Positions 33,221 to 43,641 of a stretch of DNA of 64,000 bases are shown here, in pieces (positions within the stretch are counted from its first letter, which is position 1; each line of letters opens with the position of its first letter). The translations under genes were made by a program, and so were the position numbers. Below the pieces are notes generated by a model. The model searched no databases and was not told where the DNA came from. It saw only the letters and a list, made by a program, of their open reading frames with translations. The stretch spans positions 8,370,001 to 8,434,000 of the forward strand of contig JBHGNT010000015.1 of assembly GCA_043228905.1 (NCBI GenBank). The letters run 5' to 3'. This stretch comes from Azolla caroliniana. Taxonomy: Eukaryota; Polypodiophyta.

Positions 33221-33441
33221 GGGAAGACAGGAACAAAAGGAGTGTGAAAGGAGCGGTAGTGACCGCGATGCCGAATCGGATGAAGAATTCGATTTCGGGG
33301 CGGCTGAAGAAGCCGAAGAAGAAAACTGGGGCCATAATCGTAAGGAAGAGCCGAAGACTGCTGAACAAAGGGGAAATGAAGCCAAGAAAGACGTAAAGGC
33401 CAAGAGTAAGACATGGTCGGACGTAGTGAAGGGCTGGAAGA
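33192..33441 (+). CDS. charged C-terminal tail of copia D1 (first part)
   Basis: After the usual copia end (DTPNLRG) the frame stays open: acidic ESDEEFDFGAAEEAEEENW, then a Lys-rich SKTWSDVVKGWK, and is broken by gypsy A1 at 33442. It resumes beyond A1 at 62823 in the same register and runs to a stop at 63023-63025. Most copia polyproteins have little after RNase H, so about 150 added residues is unusual. No known domain recognised; an acidic part followed by a basic part is what is visible. Confidence 0.6.
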
Positions 33442-33858
33442 TGTTACTCCTTGGGGCAGGACTAGCCCTAACACAGGGTGTCCCTTTAGGACACTTCACC
33501 AAAGGGTGGTGCAAGTGGGGTAGGCGTAGACTATGATACAAATGTATTCCTACCTGGCTACTAATTGGCGTGGTTAAGGATCGTAATATACGCGTAAGAT
33601 AAGATAGATTCTATTAAGCACAGAACAGTAATTAACTAAAGCTTCAAAGATTAAACAAGATGTAGAACAACAACACTTTCATCAATAAACCACTATCTAA
33701 TTACAATCTAACCGGGTCCTTTTACAGGTCACTGGCTCTGGGTTACGAACCGGTGCCAACCGGCAATCAGCCACGAACTGCCATACTGATTCCAGGTCCG
33801 TCTGTTCGCTTCTCAAAATATAATAATTATAGATAACAACTCCTGGTTCTAAAATAAT
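33442..33858 (-). repeat. 3' LTR of gypsy A1, first part
   Basis: Plus-strand start TGTTACTCCTTGGGGC, matching the inner end of the 5' LTR at 61564. It runs to the ATAAT target site (33854-33858) of chromovirus H. Confidence 0.85.
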
Positions 33859-34208
33859 TGTCAAGATTCAAAATCTTGACATGACCATGTTATAATATAG
33901 TATCATGGGTTAACCAATATATCTAGTACATAGTTATGTATGTAATTGGTCCTTATTGTTTTGCTAGCATCATGTGCATAGTTGCTCCCTTGTAGTATTT
34001 ACACTTGGCACATGCATGCATACCTACATGCTCTATTGTAGATTCACATGCGTGCAACAATTATACATGCCATGTAGTATAAATAGAGGAGTTCACCTTG
34101 AAGGAATTCAAGGTGAACAACACCAGTTATGGAGTCTTTCCGTTAATACTACTCATCCATTTGTCTATCTTCTTTCTTGTCTCTTGAGCTTATGATCTAT
34201 CCGTGACA
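33859..34208 (+). repeat. 5' LTR of chromovirus H
   Basis: 350 bp, starts TGTCAAGATTC, ends CCGTGACA. TATAAATA box at 34078-34085 followed by GGAGTTCACCTTGAAGGAATTC, which holds the small palindrome TTCACCTTGAA/TTCAAGGTGAA. No copia-type primer site follows; the next bases are GTTTGTTCACC. Confidence 0.93.
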
Positions 34209-34258
34209 GTTTGTTCACCTTCGCATCCTCATAGCTCTCCCTCTCATAAGCCATAGCT

Positions 34259-35290
34259 ATGTTTGACTCAACTAGTGAGTTAGGCCAAATAATGGTAGCC
34301 TTACGACAACTCCAACTTGAAAATGAAGCTCTTCGAAATTCTTGACAAGAACTTCAAGTTGGTGCCTCCCTATCCTCACAACCCCCGAAGCCTAGTCTAC
34401 CACAACAACCTAGCCTAGAGCCCGATCTTCTACCAACATCTAGCCTAGCTTCGTCGCATTTTCTTGAGCCTAAGGTTAGCCTCCTAGAAAAATTTGATGG
34501 AACGAGGTACGCGTTTCCGAGGTTTCATCAACCAAGTTCGACTTATCATTCGGCTACAACCTCAACGTTATGGAGATGGTCTTTGACAAGTTGGCCTTGT
34601 GGGCACCCTTCTCTCCGGTCCGGCCCAAGCTTGGTTTGCGCCATTGGTAGAAACCTCTTCACCTCTATTGGAGGACTTTCCCGCCTTCCTCGCTGAGTTA
34701 GAGGCCACACTTGGAGAGACGGACCGACGACATACAACTCTTAACAAGATTTATGCACTTGAACAAGGTTCACGTGCAACTTCGGTCTATGCTTCAGAAT
34801 TTCGACAACTAGCATGTGGCGTCAATTGGGATGATCAAGCTTTAGTTGATCACTTTCGGCGCAGCCTTCGAAGCAATGTCAAGAATCTTCTCTTAAACTT
34901 TTTGGAACCCACCTCGTTATCCCAAGTGATTTCACAAGCAATCCATTGTGACAATCGTCTATTAGAATTTCGCTAGGAAGAGCGCCGAACTTGGGTTCTA
35001 CCTCATTCACTTCCACGACACGCCCCGGTCATACAACCCCAACCATCCCCCCCACCGACTGTGTCACACTCCCCTACTTTGGCAGATGCTCCTATCCCTA
35101 TGGAAATTGATCAAGCCCGATTTCGGCCATTGACTGATGCCGAACGACAATTTCGGCGGGCTAATGGCTTTTGCATTTATTGTGGCGCCTCCAGTCATGT
35201 CGTTCGTCATTGTCCTAGGAGTAATCGTCCACAATTCCATCGAGCTAACGGACCCCACCATCCGGAAAATGACATTGTTCGGTTGCAGTA
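34259..35290 (+). pseudogene. chromovirus H gag
   Basis: The first ATG after the leader (34259) gives a short coiled segment LRQLQLENEALRN, then a stop and a frame change near 34515. The open part 34599-34973 has the retrotransposon gag core: LLSGPAQAWFAPLVE, LEATLGETDRRHTTLNKIY, YASEFRQLACGVNWDDQAL and SQAIHCDNRLLEF. After a stop the zinc knuckle CIYCGASSHVVRHC (about 35173-35215) follows, preceded by PMEIDQARFRPLTDAERQFR. The PMxxxxAR..LT..ER pattern before the knuckle is typical, to my knowledge, of Sushi/Tf1-type gags of animals and fungi rather than of the common angiosperm chromoviruses. Confidence 0.8.
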
Positions 35291-35296
35291 GGAGCC

Positions 35297-35990
35297 ATGC
35301 AACTGGACATCTCCCTTCGCCCACATTTTCTTGGTTCCATTGCTGGACCATCAGGCAATTTCACATTGGAGGTATGGCTTTCATTTAACTCTAGTTCCAT
35401 TCAGTCTGTTGCTTTAGTTGATTGTGGGGCATCTTCTTGCTTCACCGACATCACGTTTGCCCAAGCACATGGCGTACTTGTTGCTGGCCTCTCAAAACCC
35501 ATCCCCATTGAAGCCATCGACGGGTGCGTCCTCTCGTCAGGTGCAATTACTCAAGCTACAATCCCATTAGGGCTTTCTGTGGGTTCACACCAGGAGGAGC
35601 TCCCTATTTACCTCATCACATCTCCTCGACATCCGATCGTCTTAGGACTAACGTGGTTGGAGGCGCACAATCCAATAGTGGATTGGTGCAACCGCTTGAT
35701 CACATTTAGCAAGCCAGGATGCTCGTGCAAAAGTATGAAGGTAAATTAAGTTTCCCATCCTTCGGAGAAGGTCGATTCCGATTTGACTACGCCATCATCG
35801 GTTCAGGATGGGTTTGTTTGTGGCGCTGTTTCTAACACACTCGATGTTATTCCCGAAAAAAACCAACACTTCTCCGACGTATTTGAAAAATGTAATGCTA
35901 ATCGTTTGCCTGAACACCGACTCTACGACTATCCGATTGATCTTCAAGAAGGTGCGTGTTCACCCTTTGGTCCTCTCTATATGCATTGTT
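35297..35990 (+). pseudogene. chromovirus H protease region
   Basis: Aspartic protease with ALVDCGASSCFTD (the D-S/T-G site reads DCG, which would impair catalysis) and the flap-downstream motif HPIVLGLTWLEAHNPIVDW. A stop at 35747-35749 is followed by the linker to RT, HFSDVFEKCNANRLPEHRLYDYPI, which is the usual start of gypsy RT. Confidence 0.8.
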
Positions 35991-37378
35991 TGCACCAAAG
36001 TTGAAGGCCCTTCGTGTGTATCTTGATGAGACCTCGAGAAAGGATTTATTCAACCTTCTAAGTCACCAGCCGGGGCCCCCATTTTATTTGTGAAGAAGAA
36101 GGAAGGCTCTCTACTCTTATGCGTCGACTACCGAGGTCTCAACAAACTCACTGTGCGCAACCGCTTTTCGCTAACCCTGATCCCCGAACTCCTTGATCGG
36201 CTCCGAGTTGCGCGTCTTCTCCAAAGTTGATCTGCGTGGAGCGTACAATCTTGTACGCATCAAACCGGGGGATGAATGGAAAACCGCATTTCGAACACAA
36301 TATGGGTATTTCGAATACAAGGTAATGCCTTTTGGTCTTACTAATGCTCCAACAGTTTTTCAACATATGATGAACGATATATTCCGGGAATATCTTGATC
36401 ATTTTGTTGTCATTTACCTTGATGATATTCTCATTTTCTCGCCAAACATGGAGGAGCACATGCGCCAAGTCCGATTAGTTCTTGCCAAACTTCGTGAGCA
36501 TGTGCTTTATGCCAAAGGCAAGAAATGCGAGTTCGACCGTACCTCAATCGAATTTCTGGGCTACATCATCTCACCCACTGGCATCACCATGGATATGAAG
36601 AAGGTCTCTGTCATTCAGGCGTGGGCGACTTAAAGATGTGCAATCCTTCCTCAGCTTCGTGAATTTTTACCGTCGCTTCATCAACGGGTGAGAGCGATAA
36701 AAGATGTGCAAACCTTTTATCGCTCTCACCCGTAAAGGCACTCCATTTTTATGGACCTCGGAGGCGCAAAATGCGTTCGACTCACTCAAACACGCATTCA
36801 TCATTGCCCCAGTGCTGCTACATGCCGACCCCACAAAACCCTTCCAAGTCAAAACCGATGCCTCTGACTTCGCCATTGGTGCCATCTTATCCCAAGCTGA
36901 CGACACCAACCTAATGCACCTAGTGGCTTACTACTCCCGGAAATTGACAGGATCCGAAATCAATTATTCCATATACGACAAGGAGCTTGCTACTATCATT
37001 GCTGCCTTTGAAGAATGGCGACCCTACTTGGTCGGCGCACAACATCGTGTCCAGGTAGTCACTGATCATAAAAATTTAGTTTATTTTTCCACCACTCATA
37101 CTTTGAATCGAAGGCAGGCCCGTTGGTCGACATTTCTCGCCGACTACGATTTTGAGATCGTATTTCGACCTGGTGACCAACATGGGAAGGCCGATGCCCT
37201 TTCAAGCCAAGCTGACCTTGCACTCCGCGCTGGGGATGCTGCTTATGCTCAACAATCTAGACGTTTGTTGAAACCCGACCAATTGCATCTTTTTGCCACT
37301 TGTATGTTGCAGGATGATTCATTACTCCAACAGATCACTGATGCATCCAAGACCAATGTGTTCGCCAACAAGATTTGA
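35991..37378 (+). pseudogene. chromovirus H reverse transcriptase-RNase H
   Basis: The RT N-terminal part is frame-broken ([20 protein letters not shown] near 36090). From 36193 an open stretch has [33 protein letters not shown] and the catalytic [10 protein letters not shown] (36408-36437), then [20 protein letters not shown] stop and a 19-bp perfect inverted repeat (36685-36732) disrupt the connection. RNase H runs open from 36704 with TDASDFAIGAILSQ, YDKELATIIAAFEEW and PGDQHGKADALS. Confidence 0.87.
36685..36732. repeat. perfect 19-bp inverted repeat in H RT-RNase H
   Basis: Arms CGGGTGAGAGCGATAAAAG (36685-36703) and its exact complement (36714-36732), with a 10-base loop ATGTGCAAAC. The right arm is normal coding sequence (PFIALTRK). 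The left arm replaces expected coding sequence, so it is a secondary inverted copy. Confidence 0.9.
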
Positions 37379-37446
37379 GATAGTCTGCAAACCCCTCCAA
37401 GGCGACCATAAGGAAGGATCTTGACACCTTCACCATACAAGAGGGT

Positions 37447-37725
37447 TTGCTGTTCCGAGATTATCTCTTATACATCCTAGAGGGCCCATGTCGCACCCGG
37501 GTGTTGCGGGAATGCCACGATGACCCACTTGCAGGTCATTTCGGGGTCGCGAAAACCCTCGAGCTAATCTCTCGAGGGTATTGGTGGCCACAACCATGGA
37601 AGTTGGTCAAAGAATACACAAAGAGTTGTGAGGTTTGTGCTCACTCCAAAGCCATTCATCATCGGCCATACGGCTTACTACAGCCGCTTCCATGTCCTCG
37701 TCGTCCCTGGGCCTCTATCTCTATG
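37447..37725 (+). pseudogene. chromovirus H integrase, zinc-binding part
   Basis: HHCC integrase N terminus: HDDPLAGHFGVAKTLELISRGYWWP and CEVCAHSKAIHHRPYGLLQPL, with H, H, C and C present. The frame runs to WASIS at 37720 and is then cut by the copia F insertion (target site CTATG, 37721-37725). It resumes at 39387. Confidence 0.88.
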
Positions 37726-38000
37726 TGACGGGAACTCAACGCTCCTTATGTCCAACGCTCGGCCACAACCGAGATTCTTTTCATGCACAGAAAAACCAGG
37801 AAACAAATGCACGACACAAAGGAGAGAAAATACACAGGAGGTTTACATGGAAAAAACCCCAAACTAGGGGAAAAAACCACGGCAGCCCACAGGCTGCAAA
37901 CTGTCACTATGTAAGAATGTACAAACAATGAGTTCACGGAAGCAACGACCTCGTGCTCACGATCTTCGCCACAGGCGGCGGTTACAACAGAGGCAACGAC

Positions 38001-38053
<53 letters not shown>

Positions 38054-38528
38054 CAGTTACGCACACTCTCTATTCTTGCACACTCTATTCTTGCACCAAC
38101 AAGAAAGTAACAACCATAACAACTATACTAAAAGTTTGCCCTAAGTCATATTTATAATAATATGACTTTTCGGCTATTTACAAATATAGTCTCGATGGAC
38201 TCTCAGAAACATATTTACGAATATGTCTCTTCATCCGGTTCTCACCGGGTCTATCCCATCCGGCTCTCCGTAGCCGGGTACTCCTCATCGGGTTCATACC
38301 GGGTCTGTATCATCCGGCTCTCCGTAGCCGGGTACTCCTCATCCGGTCTTCACCGGGTCTGTATCATCCGGCTCCCCGTAGCCGGGTACTCCTCATCCGG
38401 TTCATACCGGGTCTGTATCATCCGGCTCTCCGTAGCCGGGTCCACCTCATACGGTTTCGGCCTCGGCCGAGTCTATTCATCGGCACTGTTCTTCTCCCTT
38501 CCCATTCGGAGGGACCTGTCTCCCAACA
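37726..38528 (-). repeat. 3' LTR of the deleted copia F (803 bp)
   Basis: Plus-strand start TGACGGGAACTC, end CTCCCAACA. It contains (CT)n at 38003-38050, the inverted TATA region near 38150-38160 and four 54-bp minisatellite units at about 38240-38450. The complementary purine tract follows as AACTCCCCCTTCACTCC. Confidence 0.9.
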
Positions 38529-39112
38529 AACTCCCCCTTCACTCCGGCATGGGGTGTCTTACCAGTCCGATTCTCTTCCGGCATGCGTCCAGCTTGTCGG
38601 GTGTCAGCACTTTGGTCAGCATATCTGACCCGTTCTCTGCAGTGTGGATCTTCGTCAGTGCGAACTCCTGGTCATCTACTCTTTCCCGGATCTAGTAATA
38701 TCTTCGTTGTATATGCTTCGTACGAGAATGGTAGGCCGCATTCTTAGCAAGGTGGATGGCACTTTGACTGTCGCAATAGAGTCGGTATTCCTCTTGCCGG
38801 ATACCGAGCTCTCCGATGAAGTTCTTCATCCATAATATTTCCTTGCCGGCTTCCACAGCCGCCATGTACTCCGCCTCTGTGGTTGACAATGCAACCGTCT
38901 TCTGCAGCCTCGACTGCCACGAAATAGCTCCCCCTGCATATGTCGGATGTAGACCGGCTGGTATCCACATCAGCCGACATGTCCGAATCGGTGAAACCGT
39001 CCAATTGAGGTTTTCCGGAGCCGAATCGGAGACACATATTTGAAGTGCCCTTCAAATACCGGAGTATCCATTTGACCGCGTTCCAGTGCTCCTTGCCGGG
39101 ATTGCTCATGAA
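38529..39112 (-). pseudogene. RNase H remnant of the deleted copia F
   Basis: Minus-strand RNase H, with KGTSNMCLRFGSGKPQLDGF, TDSDMSADVDTSRSTS, STTEAEYMAAVEAGKEILWM and CDSQSAIHLAKNAAYHS, in two frames. It stops at REHWN-type sequence (KEHWNAVKW) near 39080, beyond which the deletion joins LTR repeat units. Confidence 0.85.
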
Positions 39113-39386
39113 CCGGCTCTCCGTAGCCGGGTACTCCTCATCCGGTCTTCACCGGGTCTGTATCATCTGACTCTCCGTAGTCGGGTACTCCTCATCCGGT
39201 TCATACCGGGTCTGTATCATCCGGCTCTCCGTAGCCGGGTACTCCTCATCCGGTCTTCACCGGGTCTGTATCATCTGGCTCTTCGTAGGCGGGTCCACCT
39301 CATACGGTTTCAGCCTCGGCCGAGTCTGTTCATCGGCACTGTTCTTCTCCCTTCCCATCCGGAGGGACCTGTCTCCCAACACTATG

Positions 39387-40345
39387 GACTTGATAACTGA
39401 TCTACCCTTGGTCAATAGCTATGACTCGGTGTTGGTCGTTGTCGATCGGTTTATGAAGACGGCTCACTTCATTCCATGCTCTAAAACCATTTCCGGAGAA
39501 GGAATGGTGCATCTACTACTCAACAATGTGGTACGCTTGCATGAATCCCCGATGATGTCATCTCCGATCGCGAACCCCAGTTTGTCTCTCACTTCTGGCA
39601 GCACTTGCTACAAACTTTAGGCATCTTTGTCAAGTTGCCATCCGCTTATCACCCCCAAACTGACGAGCAAACGGAGTGTGTCAATCAAATCCTTGAGCAG
39701 TATCTTCGGTGCTCTGTTAGTTACCAACAAGATGATTGGGTCAACTTACTTTCATGCATCGACTGGCGTCACTCCCTTCTTTGCCAACTATGGTTTACAT
39801 CCTCCCTTCAACATTTCCCTTCCTACCACTTCCGTGAACCCTTCGGTGGAGGATCGTCATCGATCTGCCTCTCCACACTTTGTCGTTGGAGACATGGTCT
39901 GGTTGTTACGTCGACACATCTCTACTACTTGTCCATGTGCGAAACTTGATTACAAGAAGTTGGGACCATTCCGTATCATCGAGTGCATCAATTCCGTCAC
40001 CTTCCGGCTCGCCCTTCCATCCCACTTCCGGATTCATGATGTTTTTCATATCTCCCTCCTCGAACCCCATTATGCTTCATAACTCCTAGGACGTTAGGCC
40101 CCTCCACCACCACCTGTGCAATTGATGACAGGGGAGGAATACAAGGTTGACCAAATCCTTGACTCGCATTGGCATCGTCGACACTTGCAATACCTTGTCC
40201 TATGGAGAGGTTACCCCATGTCTGAGGCCACGTGGGAACCATCGGAAAATTTACAAAATGCCCCAAAGGTCGTCCAAGTTTTTCATCACCGATATCCCCA
40301 CAAACCAATGGCCGATTTGGGAAGACGGTGTCGGAGGGGGGATAA
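39387..40345 (+). pseudogene. chromovirus H integrase core, C terminus and chromodomain
   Basis: Integrase resumes MDLITDLPLVNSYDSVLVVVD with the first catalytic D, FMKTAHFIPCSKT, then frame changes near 39600. The E lies in AYHPQTDEQTECVNQ (about 39650). The GPY/F-type C terminus reads KKLGPFRIIECINSVTFRL and FHISLLEPHYAS (about 39950-40080), then a stop. Downstream, EEYKVDQILDSHWHRRHLQY, LVLWRGYPMSEATWEP and VQVFHHRYP (40134-40302) form a well-preserved chromodomain, which targets such elements to modified histone tails. A purine tract follows. Confidence 0.87.
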
Positions 40346-40695
40346 TGTCAAGATTCGAACTCTTGACACGACCATGTTATAATATAGTATCATGGGTTAA
40401 CCAGTATATCTAGTGCACAATTATGTATGTAATTGGTCCTTATTGTTTTGCTAGCATCATGTGCATAGTTGCTCTCTTGTAGTATTTACACTTGGCACAT
40501 GTATGCATACCTACATGCTCTATTGTAGATTCACATGCGTGCAACAAGTATGCATGCCATGTAGTATAAATAGAGGAGTTCACCTTGAAGGAATTCAAGG
40601 TGAACAACACCAGTTATGGAGTCCTTCCGTTAATACCACTCATCCATTTGTCTATCTTCTTTCTTGTCTCTTGAGCTTATGATCTATTCGTGACA
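40346..40695 (+). repeat. 3' LTR of chromovirus H
   Basis: 350 bp, starts TGTCAAGATTCG, ends TTCGTGACA, followed by the ATAAT duplication. TATAAATA lies at 40565-40572. Confidence 0.93.
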
Positions 40696-40754
40696 ATAAT
40701 TATCCCTTTCCCATTCTAGACTTTATCCGGCTTTTAAGTCTTTGCTGGTCAACA
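40696..40754 (-). repeat. 3' LTR of gypsy A1, second part
   Basis: Begins with the duplicated ATAAT and continues TATCCCTTTCCCATTC to GGTCAACA at 40754. Directly to the right, the element's 3' sub-terminal sequence CATGGCACGCCCGTGG corresponds to that of element B. Confidence 0.85.
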
Positions 40755-40789
40755 CATGGCACGCCCGTGGTACAGTACCTTGTACATCG

Positions 40790-43641
40790 AATCCCACGGT
40801 TTGCCCTTCAATCTTCCTCCAAAATGTCCAGAATGCTTTGGTCGAAGGGTTCTAAATGCTCATCGGTTAGCTGCTTCGTCGTTTGCTGCTGCTCCTACTC
40901 CCACTCTTGCTGTTGATGCTGATCCTGTTGCTCTGAACTCTCCAGTTCCACTGGTCTCGAGGCTTCCGGTTTTGGTTCTATTGGTTTGGGCTCCTCCTCC
41001 TCCTGCTGCTCTGGCCTCTCCGGTTCCACTGGTCTCGAGGCTTCCGGTTCTGGTTATGTTGGTTTGGGCTCCTCCTGCTGATGGTTTCCGATGTGCAGGT
41101 TTTCATCCTTCGGCTGCTCCTCTGGAGTTTTGTTCGGCTGGCTTCCCCCAGTTTCAGCTTCATTTGGCGCCTCCTCTGAAGGCTTCTCTTTGTCACTGAT
41201 ATTGATCGCCGCAGTTCTTTTGGCCACCTCTTGCCGTCGCCGTTATCATTCATACCACTCGAATTGGAGTTGTGTATCCAGCTGGTCGTCGTCCAATTGC
41301 TCCAACAATCGTCTCACCGCTGCCAATTGTTCCCCGGCTAATGATAGGAAGTCATCCGACAATTCCTCCCTTATGGCTACAATGTTCTCCGCATCCTGTT
41401 TATAGAAATCGTCGTCGTCCTTCCTCTGGTTCTCCGCATCTGCTCTCAGCAATTGTAACTCCGTTGCTTACTTAGCCCATTTAGACCACCATTGAACCGA
41501 ACTTTCTTCCACCAGTCTCTTCGTCCGGTTTCTCCATGTCAGCACCAGATCACGGATTCGCCCTAGCCCCATCTTCGACTTATTCTTTGCGGCATGTTTT
41601 TCGTCTTTCAATTGTTTGATAAGGCATGTAGTTGCCGCTTCTTGGCTTTTGTAGTGCATGAACTGTGTCTGATAGGTAGTCTGAACTTTGTTCAGAGCCA
41701 TTGTGGCGGGTTCCTTTTCCTCATAGTGCTGCCGGATCAGCTCCATCCGTTCTTTCGCCACTTCCACTGGTCATTTCGCTACTTCAGCGCCCTTCAACTG
41801 TTCCTCCACTAGGGCTGTCGTTGTCCGGTTAACCTCATCCCGAAGTTCCCGTAACTTCTCCTGCTGCCAGCCACTTTCGGTGATCAATTTCTTGTGTTCC
41901 GCATCCAAGTGTTTGTGATCCCGGTGCCGCCGATCAAAGTCGTCCATTTTTTGTTTTAGCCTTTGATTGATCAACATGGTTTTCCCGGTCGTTTTGTTGT
42001 CAGAGCTCTTCCTTGAGTTGCTCGATCTCTACTTCCGTTGAGTGCCGGAGTTTGTCCTTTTCCTGCAGGAGTTTTTCTTTTTCTTCCTTTAGTCGGTCAT
42101 ATGCTCGATAACCTTTTCGCAGGCTTTCTTCGGCTCGCCGGAGGCTTTCAACTAATTTCTTTTGTTCTTCCTTCGCTGCCTTCTTCCATTCACGTTCTCT
42201 AGCCCTTAAGGCCTTTTGGGCTTCCAATGCTTCTTTCAACGTGGCGAGTTCTTGTTCCTGTGCCTTATTCGTATCCGAGACTGTTTCAATCACCGGGGTC
42301 TTATTATTCTGAACACTCACCGGTGCCACCGGTTCTAATTGTTTTGGTCCTTTGATGACCAACTTAGCTGCCTCTTCTCTGGTCTTTTCCATTTCTTGTT
42401 CCATGCTCCGGATTCTCGACCGGGCCTTCTCTAGTTCTTCGGTCGTGGCGAGCAACCGGTCCACGTGTGCTCTTTCTTCTGCTTCTATGTGGCACACCAC
42501 CTTAGCCACTTGTTCTCCTATCCACCGTAGCCATTGGCTGCCGGTGCTTTGTTGTCGTGCCAGTTTTGGTCGTGGTGTGGTTTCCTCACTTGCTGGGAAC
42601 CTATTCTGGGTAGTTAGCGATAGTTCCTGTTCTTGCTATGGCTGATGCGTCGGCGACACCTGCAATTCAATCACCGGTTTTTGAACATCCGATTCCGCTA
42701 TTTCTTGCCGCACAGGTGCTTCTAACACCGGATCTGGTTGAACCGGTTCTGACTCCTTCCTTGGCTGCGGCTCCTCGGGGCGGGGCTTTGGTATATTGTC
42801 CTTTACCGGACTTGATTCCTCCCCTTTGTGGCCCTCATCGCGTGTTTGTTTGCGACGTAATAGGTGCTTGGCAGGTTCTTCTTCTCTATCCTCGTCTAGG
42901 GTTCCACTATTGATTAACGCCGTCAAGGGGTCTTGCTCCTATTGTTGTTCTGATTGCTGTTCCGGCCGGCTCAACTTAATTTTTAAGGGTCTCACTGGTG
43001 TTTCCACCAGTGTCTCCTTCTCTATCGTATGCTTCCGACTAGGCTGCTCCTTCGCATTCTGTGAGGAGCCGGCTGCTTTCCATCCGATTGCTTGTTTAGC
43101 TAGGAGTTGTTGCCTTTTTGAAGATTGGTTGGGGATTGATTCAGTCAGTCTCCCAGCTTCTTCGGCTGATCGGCTCTACCGGCGGCGCTAAAAGAGTGAG
43201 CCATTGCGCCACCGCCGTCCACATCTTCTTGCCATCCTTTACTGAGTCTATGGCTACGCTCAAACTATCAGCGATGATCACCGGCCAATCCACTTGTACT
43301 CCCTCATAAGTCTCTATAATAAAACCGGCTCTATTCTTTGGCATAGCCAGGGGTCGAGGGTGTACATGCCCATACTCATGAATCACACGAGCGACTTCTT
43401 GGAATAGAGCGTCCTCATCGCCTTGCGTGCGGTACACCTTGCTGGCCAGGGAGTAGTCACCGAAGAAGTTCATGAGCATCTCCGGTGAAGGGTTGTCGAT
43501 TGTGAATATTCCACCCTCTGGTAAGCCGGTCATAGCGCGGATGGCCTCTTTTGTGATGACCTCGATGATTCTTAGGAACCCTTCGAACCCATGTTGCTTG
43601 AACCATTTCTTGGCCGTTTCCGAGAGTGCCATATGGTCCAT
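40790..43641 (-). pseudogene. gypsy A1 extra ORF downstream of integrase (coiled-coil protein)
   Basis: A third reading frame between integrase and the 3' LTR, about 2.8 kb. From the ATG at 43641 it starts MDHMALSETAKKWFKQHGF, with GLPEGGIFTIDNPSPEML, and is open 166 codons to 43141. It then continues in other frames: a Pro/Glu-rich linker (42926-42636) and long coiled coils with EELEKARSRIRSMEQEMEK, REREWKKAAKEEQKKLVESL and RLKEEKEKLLQEKDKL (42509-42000), and more helices (41977-41771, 41767-41468, 41452-41246). The position is that of env-like ORFs, but I see no signal peptide, furin-like site or membrane helix. Function unknown. At least three frame changes. Confidence 0.65.

Larger units (their letters stand above)
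26850..33441 (+). mobile_element. Ty1/copia family D, copy D1 (first part, interrupted by A1)
   Basis: An LTR remnant ending at 26995 is followed by primer site 26996-27007, gag, protease, integrase, RT, RNase H and a charged tail. At 33442 the 29.4-kb gypsy A1 is inserted; D1 resumes at 62823 with its reading frame in register and ends in a purine tract and broken 3' LTR (63137-63331). Two further LTR-like inserts sit at about 27200-28355 and 29200-29880. The copy carries many stops. Confidence 0.85.
37726..39381 (-). mobile_element. internally deleted copia F (1656 bp)
   Basis: Minus-strand copia in the integrase of H. Target duplication CTATG lies at 37721-37725 and 39382-39386. It comprises a complete 3' LTR (37726-38528), about 585 bp of RNase H and post-pol sequence (38529-39112), and the outer part of the 5' LTR (39113-39381). 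Gag to RT, the primer site and the inner 5' LTR are gone. The junction is at a 7-bp microhomology CCGGCTC (39113-39119). Confidence 0.9.
33859..40695 (+). mobile_element. Ty3/gypsy chromovirus H (6837 bp)
   Basis: Both LTRs are 350 bp and differ at about 14 positions by hand count. Target duplication ATAAT lies at 33854-33858 and 40696-40700; the empty site is seen in the other A1 LTR (62748-62770). It encodes gag with a CCHC knuckle, protease, RT, RNase H, integrase and a C-terminal chromodomain. A purine tract GGAGGGGGGA (40333-40342) precedes the 3' LTR. An internally deleted copia F (37726-39381) splits the integrase. Stops and frameshifts abound. Confidence 0.93.

Noticed and set aside
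40790-43641. Envelope gene in gypsy A
   Set aside because: Position fits, but no signal peptide, membrane helix or cleavage site is visible; the content is coiled coil.
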